Assembly (NCBI RefSeq): GCF_001645385.1
Contig: NZ_LVHI01000012.1
Span: 559,552-623,551 of the forward strand
Direction of reading: 5' to 3'
DNA: 64,000 nt
Origin: Rhodococcoides kyotonense
GTDB lineage: Bacteria; Actinomycetota; Actinomycetes; Mycobacteriales; Mycobacteriaceae
The notes beneath the pieces were generated by a model that ran no database searches, was not told the DNA's origin, and saw nothing but the letters and a program-made list of their open reading frames with translations. Positions 18,807 through 28,310 of this stretch are shown one piece after another; position 1 is the first letter of the stretch; each line of letters opens with the position of its first letter. A program made the position numbers and the translations under genes.

Positions 18807-20225
18807 CTAAAGGATCGGCGAGGGCGTGTACTTGGCGCCGGCCGGGAACTGATGCAGGAGGTTCTCGACCTCCGCGACGACAGCTGCGACCTGGGTCTCG
18901 GCGGATCCGACGAACGCCGACTTGTCCTGGAGCGCCTCGTCGAGCGCTGCGCGATCCAGCGGGATGCGGTCGTCGGCGGCGAGACGGTCGAGCAGATCCG
19001 GCTCCTTGCCTTCCTCACGCATCGCGAGTGCGACGGCGACGGCGTGTTCCTTGATGGCCTCGTGCGCGGTCTCGCGACCGACGCCCGCTCGCACCGACGC
19101 CATGAGCACCTTCGTCGTCGCGAGGAACGGCAGGTACCGCTCGAGCTCCTTGGCGATGACGGCCGGATACGCACCGAACTCGGCGAGCACGGTCAGGAAG
19201 GTCTCGATCATGCCGTCGATGGCGAAGAACGCATCGGGCAGCGCGACGCGACGGACGACCGAGCAGAAGACGTCGCCCTCGTTCCATTGCGCACCGGCGA
19301 GCTCGGCGGCCATCGACGCGTAACCCCGCAGCACGACCTGCAGACCGTTGACGCGCTCGCACGAGCGGGTGTTCATCTTGTGCGGCATCGCCGACGACCC
19401 GACCTGGCCCGGCTGAAAGCCCTCGGTGACGAGTTCGTGGCCCGCCATCAGGCGGACGGTGTGCGCGAACGACGACGGTCCGGCACCGACCTGCACCAGC
19501 GCGGACAGCACGTCGTGATCGAGTGAACGCGGGTAGACCTGACCGACACTGGTGAGCACGTGCCGGAAGCCGAGGTGGTCGGCGACGAGACGTTCGAGGG
19601 CCGTCAACTTCGACGCGTCCCCGCCGAACAGGTCGAGCATGTCCTGGCTGGTTCCCATCGGGCCCTTGATGCCGCGGAGCGGGTAGCGCGAGATGAGCTC
19701 CTGCAGACGCGTCAGCGCGATGAGCAGTTCGTCGGCGGCGGACGCGAAACGCTTTCCGAGCGTCGTGGCCTGGGCGGCGACGTTGTGGCTGCGGCCCGCC
19801 ATGACGACGGACGAGTACTCGGCCGCGCGCTCGGCGAGGCGGGCGGCGACGGCGATACCGTGCGAGTGCACATGTTCGAGCGAACGCAGGATCTGCAGCT
19901 GCTCGACGTTCTCGGTGAGGTCGCGGCTCGTCAGACCCTTGTGGATGTGCTCGTGGCCCGCGAGTGCGTTGAACTCCTCGATGCGCGCCTTGACGTCGTG
20001 ACGCGTGACGCGTTCACGGGCGGCGATGGAGTCCAGGTCGACCTGGTCGACGACGCGCTCGTAGTCGGCGATGGCGGCGGACGGCACGTCGACACCGAGT
20101 GACGACTGTGCCTTGAGGACCGCGATCCACAGCTGTCGTTCGAGGACGATCTTGTGTTCCGGAGACCAGAGGGCCACCAATTCGGGGCTGGCGTAACGGG
20201 TGGCGAGGACATTCGGAATGGTCAC
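18807..20225 (-). CDS. purB: adenylosuccinate lyase
   Basis: 472 aa, full length for the actinobacterial enzyme. It acts twice in purine synthesis, cleaving SAICAR to AICAR plus fumarate and adenylosuccinate to AMP plus fumarate. The fumarase/aspartase superfamily signature SSAMPHKMN is near residue 280, on the flexible loop with the catalytic Ser; TSRDLTENVE near 105 and MAGRSHNVAAQ near 145 are further conserved blocks. ATG 20225 is followed by MTIPNVLATRYAS, the normal N terminus. purD (24954-26204) lies nearby, but in a separate unit. Confidence 0.95.
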   Translation of the reverse strand: MTIPNVLATRYASPELVALWSPEHKIVLERQLWIAVLKAQSSLGVDVPSAAIADYERVVDQVDLDSIAARERVTRHDVKARIEEFNALAGHEHIHKGLTSRDLTENVEQLQILRSLEHVHSHGIAVAARLAERAAEYSSVVMAGRSHNVAAQATTLGKRFASAADELLIALTRLQELISRYPLRGIKGPMGTSQDMLDLFGGDASKLTALERLVADHLGFRHVLTSVGQVYPRSLDHDVLSALVQVGAGPSSFAHTVRLMAGHELVTEGFQPGQVGSSAMPHKMNTRSCERVNGLQVVLRGYASMAAELAGAQWNEGDVFCSVVRRVALPDAFFAIDGMIETFLTVLAEFGAYPAVIAKELERYLPFLATTKVLMASVRAGVGRETAHEAIKEHAVAVALAMREEGKEPDLLDRLAADDRIPLDRAALDEALQDKSAFVGSAETQVAAVVAEVENLLHQFPAGAKYTPSPIL

Positions 20226-20260
20226 GGGGTCTCAGTCTACTGAAGGCACGACCGAAGCCC

Positions 20261-20905
20261 CTACCCCGCAGGCGCGACCACGTCGATGACCTCGAGCAAC
20301 ATACTGCGCGCCATCGCGCGTGGTTCCGGATCGACTTCGCCCAACGCGCCGACGACGGCACCGTCGACGACCGCGACGATGCGTCGCAGCTGCTGTTCGT
20401 GAACGGTTCGTCCGGCGCGGCGGAGCACGTCCGTCAGCAGGTCGTCGATCTGTGCCCGCAACCGCAGCTGCACTTCACGCAGTTCCGGATGCCGCGCCGA
20501 CGCGACGAACCTCTCGTAGCGGGCGATCAGCCGTTCGCGTCCCTCACCGACACCGTCGTCGGGGCCGATGAGCAGGTCGACGATCAGCTCGACCGTCGAC
20601 ACCAGATCGGTGTGCAGTGTGCCCATGCCGTCGACGCGTCCCCGCATGATCTCCAATTCGCGATGTCCGAGCACCTCGACGGCACACGCGATCAGGTCGT
20701 CGAGCGATTCGAAGTAGTACGTCGTCGACGCCAACGGCAGCCCGGCCCGCGTCGCGACCGCCCGGTGACGCACGGCGTCGAACCCGCCTTCGACGAGAAG
20801 ATCGGCCGCGGCGCACGACAGAGCATGTCGACGGCGAACCCCCTTGGGGGTGGCACCCGACACCTTGTGCGGCGTTCCGGCTGGGCCAATGGACATTCGA
20901 GTCAT
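20261..20905 (-). CDS. TetR family transcriptional regulator
   Basis: About 214 aa. The N-terminal helix-turn-helix is recognisable: RRHALSCAAADLLVEGGF, then VRHRAVATRAGLPLASTTYYFESLDDL, the typical TetR recognition helix and following Tyr-Phe. The rest is a helical ligand/dimerisation domain of unknown ligand. Two starts, ATG 20905 or 20896, are possible. It diverges from the threonine aldolase gene (67-base gap), which it may regulate; purB follows 35 bases downstream on the same strand, so co-transcription is also possible. Confidence 0.85.
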   Translation of the reverse strand: MTRMSIGPAGTPHKVSGATPKGVRRRHALSCAAADLLVEGGFDAVRHRAVATRAGLPLASTTYYFESLDDLIACAVEVLGHRELEIMRGRVDGMGTLHTDLVSTVELIVDLLIGPDDGVGEGRERLIARYERFVASARHPELREVQLRLRAQIDDLLTDVLRRAGRTVHEQQLRRIVAVVDGAVVGALGEVDPEPRAMARSMLLEVIDVVAPAG

Positions 20906-20972
20906 CGTGCCAGTCCGCGGTGGTGCGTTCGACCGAAAACGACGCATTTGCGTGTATGGAATCGTGAAGGCC

Positions 20973-21977
20973 ATGCACCACGCGACCATCGACCTCCGTT
21001 CGGACACCGTCACCCGCCCTGATGCCGCCATGCGCGCCGCCATGGCCGACGCCGAAGTGGGTGACGACGTCCTCGACCACGACCCCACGATGGCCGCGCT
21101 GGAGGAGCGCGTCGCGTCGATGCTCGGCTACGAGGCCGCCCTGTGGGTGCCGAGCGGATCGATGTCCAATGTCATCGCGTTGATGCTCCACCTCAGCCGC
21201 GGCGACGCGTTCCTCGCACCCGACCACGCGCACGTGCTCGGCTCCGAACTGGGCACCGCGGCATGGCTCGCGCTCGGCATGCCGCGTCCGCTCCCCCACG
21301 ACGGCGGCCCCGGTCGGCCGTCGGCTGCCGCCGTCCGTGCCGCAGCGGGTGGGCCGGGCCCGTACTTCGCGCTGAACACGACGCTGCTGTGTCTCGAGAA
21401 CACGCACAATTTCGCGGGCGGCGCCGTGTTCGACGCGCAGGAATGGAACGAATTGCTCGCTGCTGCACGCGATTCCGGACTTCTGGTGCATCTCGACGGC
21501 GCCCGCGTCTGGAATGCGGCGGCCGCTCTCGGCGTGGAACCGGGCCTGTTGACGCGCGGCGCCGACACCGTGTCGGTGTGTTTGAGCAAGGGTCTCGGAG
21601 CACCCGTCGGATCGGTGCTCGTGTCCGACGCGGCCCGCATCACCGAGGCCAGGCGCATCCGCAAGATGCTCGGCGGCGGCGTCCGTCAGGGTGGAATTCT
21701 GGCCGCAGCGGGCCTGCTCGCCCTGGACAACGTCGACTCGCTGGCGCAGGACCACGCCAATGCCACGCTCCTCGCCGACGGCCTCCGCGACCGTGGTTGG
21801 GACGTCGCCGACCCGCAGACCAACATCGTCCTCGCGAGCGTTCCGGATCCACTCGCGACGGTTACCGAGCTGGCCGCGTCGGGCATCGCCGCGGTGACCG
21901 TCGCGGGCAAGGTGCGGTTCGTGACGCACCGCGACGTGTCCGAGGCCGACGTGAAGGAAGCCCTGGAACGTCTCTAG
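20973..21977 (+). CDS. low-specificity L-threonine aldolase
   Basis: 334 aa fold-type I PLP enzyme that cleaves threonine or allo-threonine to glycine and acetaldehyde. Family features: IDLRSDTVTRP at the N terminus, PSGSMSNVIAL near 62, LENTHNFAGG near 145, HLDGARVWNA near 172, and the PLP Lys in CLSKGLGAPVGS near 204. ATG 20973 follows GAAGG very closely; an in-frame GTG at 20964 could be the start instead. The TAG stop overlaps the stop of the convergent aminotransferase gene. Confidence 0.92.
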   Translation: MHHATIDLRSDTVTRPDAAMRAAMADAEVGDDVLDHDPTMAALEERVASMLGYEAALWVPSGSMSNVIALMLHLSRGDAFLAPDHAHVLGSELGTAAWLALGMPRPLPHDGGPGRPSAAAVRAAAGGPGPYFALNTTLLCLENTHNFAGGAVFDAQEWNELLAAARDSGLLVHLDGARVWNAAAALGVEPGLLTRGADTVSVCLSKGLGAPVGSVLVSDAARITEARRIRKMLGGGVRQGGILAAAGLLALDNVDSLAQDHANATLLADGLRDRGWDVADPQTNIVLASVPDPLATVTELAASGIAAVTVAGKVRFVTHRDVSEADVKEALERL

Positions 21978-23131
21978 CCCGTCATCACCGGACCGAGGCG
22001 CGTCAGCGCTTCCTCGATGTCCGCGGTCGCGCCCGCGAACGAGAAACGGATCGTGCGGTGCCCGTGCACGGTGTCGAAGTCGACGCCGGGCGCGATCGCG
22101 ACGCCCGTTCGCGCGAGGACGTCGGCACACCAGGCCCGCGAATCCTGCGTCAGGTGCCCGACGTCGGCGTACGCATAGAACGCGCCGTCGGCGGGTGCCA
22201 GGTCGGTGACGCCGAGCTGCGCGAGACCGTCGAGCAGAATCTTTCGGTTGGCGGCGTAGCGCTGCACGTGGCCGTCGAGTTCGACGCGGGACTCGTCGGT
22301 GAACGCCGCGATGGCCGCTACCTGGGAGATCGCGGGCGGGCAGACGGTCATGTTCGACGCCAACCGCTCGACGGATCGCAGCAGATGCGACGGCAGCAGC
22401 ATCCAGCCGAGCCGCCAGCCCGTCATCGAGAAGTACTTCGACACCGAGCCGATGACGACTGCCTCGCGGGAGAACTGCCACGCGCTCGACGTCGTCACGT
22501 CGCCGTACGAGATGCCGTGATAGATCTCGTCGGAGATCAACAGCGTGCCGCGGTCCTCGCACCATCGCGCGATGGCGGCGAACTCGTCGACGTCGATGAT
22601 CGTGCCGGTCGGATTCGCCGGACTCGCGATGATCAGGCCCTTCGGCGCTTCGGGCAACGCGTCGAGCATGGCGACGGTCGGCTGGAACCTCGACTCGGGT
22701 CCGCATTCGAGCTCGACGACGCGACAGCCCAACGCCGTCAACGTGTTTCGATACGCCGGGTAGCCCGGCCGGGCCATGACCACGGTGTCGCCGATGTCGA
22801 ACGCAGCGAGGAACAGCAAGGTGAACGCACCCGACGAACCGGTGGTGACGACGACGTCGTCCGCATCGACGGCGATACCCGCCTCGTTCGCGTGATACGA
22901 CGCGATCGCCTCGCGCAGCGGCAGAATCCCGAGGGTTTCCGTGTAGCCGAGCAGGTGCGCGTCGAGTGCCTCGCGTGTCGCTCGCAGCACCGGAGCAGGC
23001 GCGGACGTCGACGGCTGTCCCGCGGCGAGCGATAGCACGTCGCCGTGCGTGCGCGTCCTGACGGCAGCGGCTTTGAACACGTCCATCACGTGAAACGGTT
23101 CGATCTTGGATCTGTTCGACTCGGTGACCAC
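21974..23131 (-). CDS. PLP-dependent aminotransferase (class I/II)
   Basis: 385 aa aspartate-aminotransferase fold enzyme. AAGQPSTSAP near 38, ASPANPTGTI near 170, SDEIYHGISY near 205, PLP lysine in GSVSKYFSMTGWRLGW near 238, and the late Arg in RTIRFSFAG near 365. GTG 23131 is preferred over ATG 23086 because IEPFHVMDVFKAA upstream of the internal Met resembles the conserved N-terminal segment of actinobacterial homologues. Substrate not assignable. Tail-to-tail with threonine aldolase (stops overlap) and divergent from thiM. Confidence 0.9.
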   Translation of the reverse strand: MVTESNRSKIEPFHVMDVFKAAAVRTRTHGDVLSLAAGQPSTSAPAPVLRATREALDAHLLGYTETLGILPLREAIASYHANEAGIAVDADDVVVTTGSSGAFTLLFLAAFDIGDTVVMARPGYPAYRNTLTALGCRVVELECGPESRFQPTVAMLDALPEAPKGLIIASPANPTGTIIDVDEFAAIARWCEDRGTLLISDEIYHGISYGDVTTSSAWQFSREAVVIGSVSKYFSMTGWRLGWMLLPSHLLRSVERLASNMTVCPPAISQVAAIAAFTDESRVELDGHVQRYAANRKILLDGLAQLGVTDLAPADGAFYAYADVGHLTQDSRAWCADVLARTGVAIAPGVDFDTVHGHRTIRFSFAGATADIEEALTRLGPVMTG

Positions 23132-23167
23132 GACTACCGAGGCTAACCGTCGTGGAAGACTGGACCG

Positions 23168-24004
23168 ATGCCGGAACCCACTGCAGACGATGTCGCCGAT
23201 GCTCTCGACGCCCTGCGAGCGGCGACGCCCCTGGTGCAGTCGCTGACCAACGTGGTGTCCGCGAACTTCGTCACCAACGTCCTGCTCGCGGCAGGCGCCA
23301 GCAACGCACACATCGACAACGTCCACGAGGCAGCAGGTTTCGCCGCGGTCGCGAGCGGCGTTCTGATCAACCTCGGCACTCCCGACGACGCCACCGCTGC
23401 CGCGTTCGACCTGGCCGCGGACGGGGCCTCCGCAGCGGGGACGCCCTGGGTGCTCGATCCCGTCGGCGTCGGAGGTCTGCCGTGGCGCACCGACCTGGCT
23501 GCGCACCTGCTGACGAAACACCCGACCGCCGTTCGCGGCAATGCGTCCGAGATCATCGCGCTTGCCGGACAGGGCAATTCGGGCCGCGGAGTGGACAGTT
23601 CGTCCGGCTCCGACGCGGCCGTCCCCGCGGCCATTGCTCTGTTGGAGTTCGCTCAGGTCGTATCGGCGTCCGGTTCCGTGGACTACATCGTCGGACGCGG
23701 AGATTCAGGCCCGGTCGGGGTACGGGTCGGCGGCGGCAGCCCTCTCCTCACCAAGGTCACTGCGACGGGATGCTCACTGGCCGCTCTCGTCGCCGCCTAT
23801 CTGGCGATCGCTCCCACACCGTTGATCGGCATCACGTCGGCACACGCACACGTCGCCGTCGCGTCGGACATCGCTGCGGAGAACGCGTCCGGACCGGGGT
23901 CGTTCGCGGTGGCCTACCTCGACGCGTTGGCCGCAGTCACCCCCGACGACCTGCGCCGACGCGCTCTCGTCGAGCCGTTCTCGTTATCCACAGGTCGTGC
24001 CTGA
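23168..24004 (+). CDS. thiM: hydroxyethylthiazole kinase
   Basis: 278 aa ribokinase-fold enzyme that phosphorylates 4-methyl-5-(2-hydroxyethyl)thiazole for thiamine salvage. Motifs: PLVQSLTNVVSANFV near residue 20 and LDPVGVGG near 97 are characteristic; RGNASEIIAL near 121 and the catalytic-loop GCSLAALVAAY near 204 (usual GTGC replaced by TATGCS with catalytic Cys/Asp-loop context) complete the fold. No other thiamine gene and no TPP riboswitch is visible in the 36-base gap to the divergent aminotransferase, so this looks like a lone salvage gene. Confidence 0.92.
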   Translation: MPEPTADDVADALDALRAATPLVQSLTNVVSANFVTNVLLAAGASNAHIDNVHEAAGFAAVASGVLINLGTPDDATAAAFDLAADGASAAGTPWVLDPVGVGGLPWRTDLAAHLLTKHPTAVRGNASEIIALAGQGNSGRGVDSSSGSDAAVPAAIALLEFAQVVSASGSVDYIVGRGDSGPVGVRVGGGSPLLTKVTATGCSLAALVAAYLAIAPTPLIGITSAHAHVAVASDIAAENASGPGSFAVAYLDALAAVTPDDLRRRALVEPFSLSTGRA

Positions 24005-24046
24005 CGGGCCGTGTTCGCGGCATTCGTCGTGCGATCGTGTGTCGCC

Positions 24047-24883
24047 ATGGGGGTATACACACGCACACACCTGCTCGAGTCGGGGATGTCTCGGTCGACC
24101 ATCGACCGAAAGGTCCGAAGCGGCGCGCTGATTCGGCTGTTGCCGAGCGTCTATTCGGACCCCGAGCCGTCGTACTTCGATCTCTGTGTCGCGGTCACGC
24201 TGTGGCGACCGGATGCCGTGCTCAGCCACGTCAGCGCAGCGTGGTTGTGGGGCATGGTGGAGCGCGAACCGCCGACCGTGCACGCGACTCTTCCGCCGTC
24301 GGTACGCGTCGGCTCCGCCGACTGGCTGACGCTCCATACGCGCGCAGTTGTCGCGTACGAACGCCAAGGTCTGCCGGTCGTGTCGGCCGTTCAGTGTTTC
24401 GTGGACGTGGCAGCAACGCTCGACACGGCAGAGGTGGAGCAGTTCTTCGACCGCAACATCGGGTCCCGTGTGTCGTGGCGTGCAGTCATGGACCACTGCG
24501 ACACCGTCAAGGGGATGAAAGGCATACCGGAGGTTCGGCGGCAACTCGAAATGTGCTGCCCCGGAACGCTGTCCGAGCCCGAACGAATGGTGGCACGAGC
24601 CGTGCGCGCCCGAGGGGTTCGCATGGAGATCAACGCGAAGATCGGTCCGTACTACGGAGATCTCGTCGACTACCCGTCGAAGGTGGACGTCGAGGTGGAC
24701 GGACGCGAGTACCACAGCGCCCCGGCAGTGTTCGACAACGACCGCGTCCGCCAGAACTGGATGGTGGTACGGCAGTGGATGGTGCTCAGGTTCTCGGCAG
24801 CCACCGTCTACCGCGACGTGGACAAGGTCGCGGACGAGATCGTCTTCCACGTGCGGCGGCGTAGACGAAGCAGGGGTGCATGA
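24047..24883 (+). CDS. AbiEi-like / DUF559-type protein of unknown function
   Basis: About 278 aa. The N-terminal part (YTRTHLLESGMSRSTIDRKVRSGALIRLLPSVY, split over a winged-helix) resembles the AbiEi_4 type antitoxin-like domain common as solitary genes in actinobacteria; the C-terminal part contains VDYPSKVDVEVDGREYH, reminiscent of a PD-(D/E)xK/Vsr-like fold, followed by WMVLRFSAATVY. No toxin (AbiEii) partner is adjacent, so a toxin-antitoxin role is not supported here. ATG 24047 chosen; an in-frame GTG at 24011 is possible. The last codons and stop lie inside the palindromic repeat at 24870, so its C terminus has been set by that element. Confidence 0.7.
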   Translation: MGVYTRTHLLESGMSRSTIDRKVRSGALIRLLPSVYSDPEPSYFDLCVAVTLWRPDAVLSHVSAAWLWGMVEREPPTVHATLPPSVRVGSADWLTLHTRAVVAYERQGLPVVSAVQCFVDVAATLDTAEVEQFFDRNIGSRVSWRAVMDHCDTVKGMKGIPEVRRQLEMCCPGTLSEPERMVARAVRARGVRMEINAKIGPYYGDLVDYPSKVDVEVDGREYHSAPAVFDNDRVRQNWMVVRQWMVLRFSAATVYRDVDKVADEIVFHVRRRRRSRGA

Positions 24884-24956
24884 TGCTCCCTAACTCGGGG
24901 AAATGTGCGGGATCCCGCGGATTTCACGGAGTTAGGGAGCAAAATACCCGGGTCTA
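24870..24956. repeat. palindromic intergenic element, family 1, copy A
   Basis: Long imperfect palindrome. Outer arms CTCCCTAACTC (24887-24897) and GAGTTAGGGAG; inner GAAAT/ATTTC pair; central perfect palindrome GCGGGATCCCGC. Copy B at 39550-39632 shares the leading GCAGGGGTGCAT, the first arm, GGGATCCCGC, the second arm (one change) and GGGAGC(A/G)AAATAC after it. It sits between converging genes and covers the stop of the AbiEi-like gene, and it may also act as a bidirectional terminator. Confidence 0.8.
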
Positions 24957-26204
24957 CAGGGTAATCCGACCCTCGAGCGCCGCCAGACCGATGTCGGTGC
25001 GGAAATGGCTGCCCGGCAACGTGATCGCGTCGATCTTCGCGTACGCATCCGCGCGGGCAGCAGCGAGATCCGCACCCGAACCGACGACGCTGAGCACACG
25101 TCCACCCGCGGAGACGATTGATCCGTCCTCGACAGCCGTACCCGCGTGCAGCACGCCGTCCGCCTCGGATCCGACGATGGTGTCACCGGTACGCGGACGA
25201 CCCGGGTAGTTCTCGGCTGCGAGTACCACGGTCACCGCGGCGCCGTCCTTCCACTGCAGCGGCGAGAGCGAGGCCAACGTGCCCGTGGCAGTGGCGTTCA
25301 GCGCCTCACCGAGCGGAGAGTCGAGCAGTTCGAGCACAGCTTGGGTCTCGGGATCACCGAAGCGGCAATTGAATTCGACGACGGCCGGTCCCTGCGCACC
25401 GATTGCGAGGCCCGCGTACAGAAGACCCGAGAACGGGCATCCACGCTTTGCCATCTCGGCGGCGACGGGCTCGACGACGTCGGTCACGATCTGCTGAACC
25501 ACCTCGGCCGGCAGCCACGGCAGCGGGGTGTACGCACCCATGCCGCCGGTGTTCGGACCGGTGTCGCCGTCGCCGACACGCTTGTGGTCCTGCGCCGGGA
25601 GGAGCGGTACGACGGTGGTGCCGTCGACGAGGCAGAACAGCGACACCTCGGGTCCGTCGAGGAACGATTCGAGCAGCACGGGGTGACCCGTTTCGAGCAG
25701 TTCGGCTGCGTGATCCCGTGCCACCGCACGATCGGTCGTGACGACGACACCCTTGCCCGCGGCGAGACCGTCGTCCTTGACGACCCAGTTGGGGCCGAAC
25801 CGGTCGAGGGCTTCGTCGAGCTTCGCAGGCGAGTCGACGACCTCGCTGTGTGCGGTGCGCACACCCGCGGCGGCCATGACGTCCTTCGCGAACGCCTTCG
25901 ATCCTTCGATACGGGCGGCTGCGGCGGACGGGCCGAACGTCGCGATCCCGGCGTCGCGCAGCGCGTCGGCGACACCGAGGACGAGGGGCACCTCGGGTCC
26001 GATGACGACGAGATCGGCCTCGACCTTGCGGGCCAGCTCGGTGACGGCTGCGCCGGATGCGACGTCGACGGAGTGTTGCTCGGCGAGCTTCGCCGTGCCT
26101 GCATTGCCCGGAGCCACCAGCAGCTTGCTGACGTTCGGGTCCTTGCTCAGTGCAAGAAGGAGGGCGTGCTCACGAGCACCGGAACCTATGACGAGTACGC
26201 GCAC
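24954..26204 (-). CDS. purD: phosphoribosylamine-glycine ligase (GARS)
   Basis: 416 aa ATP-grasp enzyme of purine biosynthesis: phosphoribosylamine plus glycine to GAR. The N terminus [25 protein letters not shown] near 70, [18 protein letters not shown] near 95, [15 protein letters not shown] near 140, and the ATP-grasp [11 protein letters not shown] near 285 with [15 protein letters not shown] near 215 are diagnostic. GTG 26204 (giving M-R-V-L-V-I-G-S-G) matches mycobacterial PurD; a TTG nine bases upstream is less likely. Stands alone, convergent to the AbiEi-like gene. Confidence 0.95.
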   Translation of the reverse strand: MRVLVIGSGAREHALLLALSKDPNVSKLLVAPGNAGTAKLAEQHSVDVASGAAVTELARKVEADLVVIGPEVPLVLGVADALRDAGIATFGPSAAAARIEGSKAFAKDVMAAAGVRTAHSEVVDSPAKLDEALDRFGPNWVVKDDGLAAGKGVVVTTDRAVARDHAAELLETGHPVLLESFLDGPEVSLFCLVDGTTVVPLLPAQDHKRVGDGDTGPNTGGMGAYTPLPWLPAEVVQQIVTDVVEPVAAEMAKRGCPFSGLLYAGLAIGAQGPAVVEFNCRFGDPETQAVLELLDSPLGEALNATATGTLASLSPLQWKDGAAVTVVLAAENYPGRPRTGDTIVGSEADGVLHAGTAVEDGSIVSAGGRVLSVVGSGADLAAARADAYAKIDAITLPGSHFRTDIGLAALEGRITL

Positions 26205-26237
26205 AGTGCCCAAGCGTATCGGCTGGACACACCAGAA

Positions 26238-26274
26238 ACGAAAACACGCTCCCCGCTGGTGCGGGGAGCGTGTT
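26238..26274 (-). terminator. rho-independent terminator after the glycosyltransferase operon
   Basis: On the minus strand a 14-bp GC-rich perfect stem (26243-26256 with 26261-26274), tetraloop, then a T-rich run (TTTTCGTTT). It lies just after the GT39 stop and before the purD start, so it ends the 29536-to-26283 transcription unit. Confidence 0.88.
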
Positions 26275-26282
26275 CGGCTCGT

Positions 26283-28310
26283 CTAGCTCAGGTCGTACAG
26301 CGTGACGCCGTCGACGGTGGTCGACGTGTAGTTCGCTTCGACCCACTTGGCGATCTCGGCGGACGTGCCCGAGTTGCCACCGCCCATGCCTCCACCTGCA
26401 ATGAAGTAGTGGATCTCCCCGTCGGCGACGTACTGCTGGAACTGTTCCAGCGTCGGCGACGGGTCGGTGCCGTTGAAGCCACCGATCGCCATGACGGGTT
26501 CCTCGGTCGCGAGCTGGTAACCCGACGCGCTGTTCGATCCGACCGCCGCAGCGACCCACGTGTAGGAGTCGGCGTCGGCGTCGAGCAGTGACGTGAGAGC
26601 GTCGGACGGTGTGCTGCCGTTCAGCAGTCCACCGGCGCCGCCGCCCATGCCACCCATCGGTCCGTCGGCGGCAGCTGCTCCTGGGAATCCCGCGGACGCC
26701 TGGCCAGGCATCTGAGAACCAGGCATCTGAGGACCAGGCATCTGAGGCACCTGCCCAGCACCCGGCATCTGACCCATCGGACCACCGTCTCGCGTACCGC
26801 CGCCCATTCCGCCTGGGCGACCCATACCGCCCGGGCCCATTCCGGTGGACGGACCTGCGGAGACGATCGATCCTGTGTGCGGAGTCGCGATGGTGTCGAT
26901 CGCATAGGCCGTCGGACCGGCAAGGCCTGCGAACATGATCGCGAGAATGGTTGCCACCGCGAGCTTTCCACGCGTCGCCACCGGAACAAGCAGGAGCACC
27001 GCAGCGACGAGTCCGACGACCAGCACCGCCCAGCGCAGCCACGGAACGAATTCTGCGCTGCGGCCCAACAGAACCCACGCCATCGCCACCGCCGCCGATA
27101 CCGCAGCGGCCAGACCGATTCGCACCCACAACCACTCACGTCGACGCCACGCCAGCACGCTGCCTGCGCCGATGAGTGCGGCGATCGCGGGAGACAGTGC
27201 GACCGTGTAGTACGCGTGGAAGATGCCGGCCATGAAGCTGAACGTCAGGCCCGTGACCAGCAGCCACAGACCCCACACGATCAGCGCGGCACGCTTCGGG
27301 TCGGTGCGGCGGGCGCGTCCGCGCAACACGAGTCCGAGTACGAACAGAATCAACGCGGCCGGGATCAGCCACGCGATCTGGCCGCCCTGGGACGCGTCGA
27401 ACATGCGGGTGATGCCGGTCTCGCCCCACATGCCGCCGCCCGCACCGCCACCGGGACCACCGCCTCCACCGACGCTGCCGGTCTCCTCGCCGTTGAGGCG
27501 ACCGAGGCCGTTGTAGCCGAGGGTGAGCTCGAGGATCGAGTTGTTCTGCGATCCACCGATCCACGGACGCGACGACGCCGGCCACAGTTCGACGGCCAGC
27601 AGCCACCAACCGGCGGACACGATGGCCGCACCGAGCGCGGCGAACAGTTGCAGCAGTCGTTTGACCAGCTTCGGTTGTCCCGCAACGAGATACATCGCAG
27701 CGATCGGCGGGACGACGAGCATCACCTGCAGCTGCTTGGTCAAGAATCCGAATCCGACGAACATGCCGGTCACCACGAGCCAGCGTGTGCGACCGTCTTC
27801 GACTGCACGCATCGACGCCCACACGGCGGCGATCATGAGCAATACGAGCAGCGCGTCGGGGTTGTTGAACCGGAACATCAGTGCCGCGACGGGAGTCACA
27901 GCCAATGCAAGGCCGGCGAGAAGACCTGCGGCAGCGCCGAACTGGCGGCGGATCGTTGCCCACAGCAGCGCGACGGAGCCCACACCGAGCAGCGCCTGAG
28001 GAATCAGCATCGCCCACGAACTGAGACCGAAGATCCGTACCGACAGCGACATCAGCCAGAGCGACATCGGCGGCTTGTCGACGGTGATCGAGTTGGCCGC
28101 GTCGGACGACCCGAAGAAGAAGGCCTTCCAGGACACCGAACCTGCCTGCACTGCAGCCGAATAGAACGAGTTGGCCCAGCCGGACGCGCCGAGCCCCCAG
28201 ATGTAGGCGACCGCGGTTCCCAGCAGCAGTGCGCCGAGTCCGACCCATTCCCATCGTGTGCCGGTCCGCTGCACGGGAGCGTCGGCAGTGCGTTCCATCA
28301 ACATGGTCAT
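26283..28310 (-). CDS. GT39-family polytopic membrane glycosyltransferase (YkcB-like)
   Basis: 675 aa. The N-terminal half is a multi-span GT-C enzyme: the first loop contains ITVDKPPMSLW (catalytic acid in the DKPP context) and FRFNNPDALLVL later. GT39/ArnT/PMT-type enzymes use polyprenyl-phosphate sugars on the outer face of the membrane. Residues about 475-560 are an unusual Gly/Met/Pro-rich linker with repeated PGPQMPGSQMPG units, and a second Gly-rich stretch (GSVGGGGGPGGGAGGG) interrupts the middle. The C-terminal domain (ATEEPVMAIGGFNGTDPSPTLEQF) is typical of actinobacterial YkcB-like proteins. ATGA overlap with the upstream GT2-GtrA gene that probably makes its donor. Target glycan unknown. 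Confidence 0.88.
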   Translation of the reverse strand: MTMLMERTADAPVQRTGTRWEWVGLGALLLGTAVAYIWGLGASGWANSFYSAAVQAGSVSWKAFFFGSSDAANSITVDKPPMSLWLMSLSVRIFGLSSWAMLIPQALLGVGSVALLWATIRRQFGAAAGLLAGLALAVTPVAALMFRFNNPDALLVLLMIAAVWASMRAVEDGRTRWLVVTGMFVGFGFLTKQLQVMLVVPPIAAMYLVAGQPKLVKRLLQLFAALGAAIVSAGWWLLAVELWPASSRPWIGGSQNNSILELTLGYNGLGRLNGEETGSVGGGGGPGGGAGGGMWGETGITRMFDASQGGQIAWLIPAALILFVLGLVLRGRARRTDPKRAALIVWGLWLLVTGLTFSFMAGIFHAYYTVALSPAIAALIGAGSVLAWRRREWLWVRIGLAAAVSAAVAMAWVLLGRSAEFVPWLRWAVLVVGLVAAVLLLVPVATRGKLAVATILAIMFAGLAGPTAYAIDTIATPHTGSIVSAGPSTGMGPGGMGRPGGMGGGTRDGGPMGQMPGAGQVPQMPGPQMPGSQMPGQASAGFPGAAAADGPMGGMGGGAGGLLNGSTPSDALTSLLDADADSYTWVAAAVGSNSASGYQLATEEPVMAIGGFNGTDPSPTLEQFQQYVADGEIHYFIAGGGMGGGNSGTSAEIAKWVEANYTSTTVDGVTLYDLS
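26700..26775. repeat. short tandem DNA repeat within the GT39 gene
   Basis: The octet-like unit CCAGGCATCTGAG recurs several times here at about 15-base spacing (CCAGGCATCTGAGAA, CCAGGCATCTGAGGA, CCAGGCATCTGAGGC) and encodes the PQMPG/SQMPG repeats of the linker. The near-identical DNA suggests recent slippage expansion, so copy number may vary between strains. Confidence 0.75.

Noticed and set aside
20544..23035. Long antisense frames at 20544-22706 (minus) and 21143-23035 (plus)
   Set aside because: They are shadows of the threonine aldolase and aminotransferase genes, which carry clear PLP motifs.
24881..24960. The family 1 palindrome as a classical rho-independent terminator
   Set aside because: The stem is long but no T-tract follows on either strand, so intrinsic termination is not supported; kept as a repeat.
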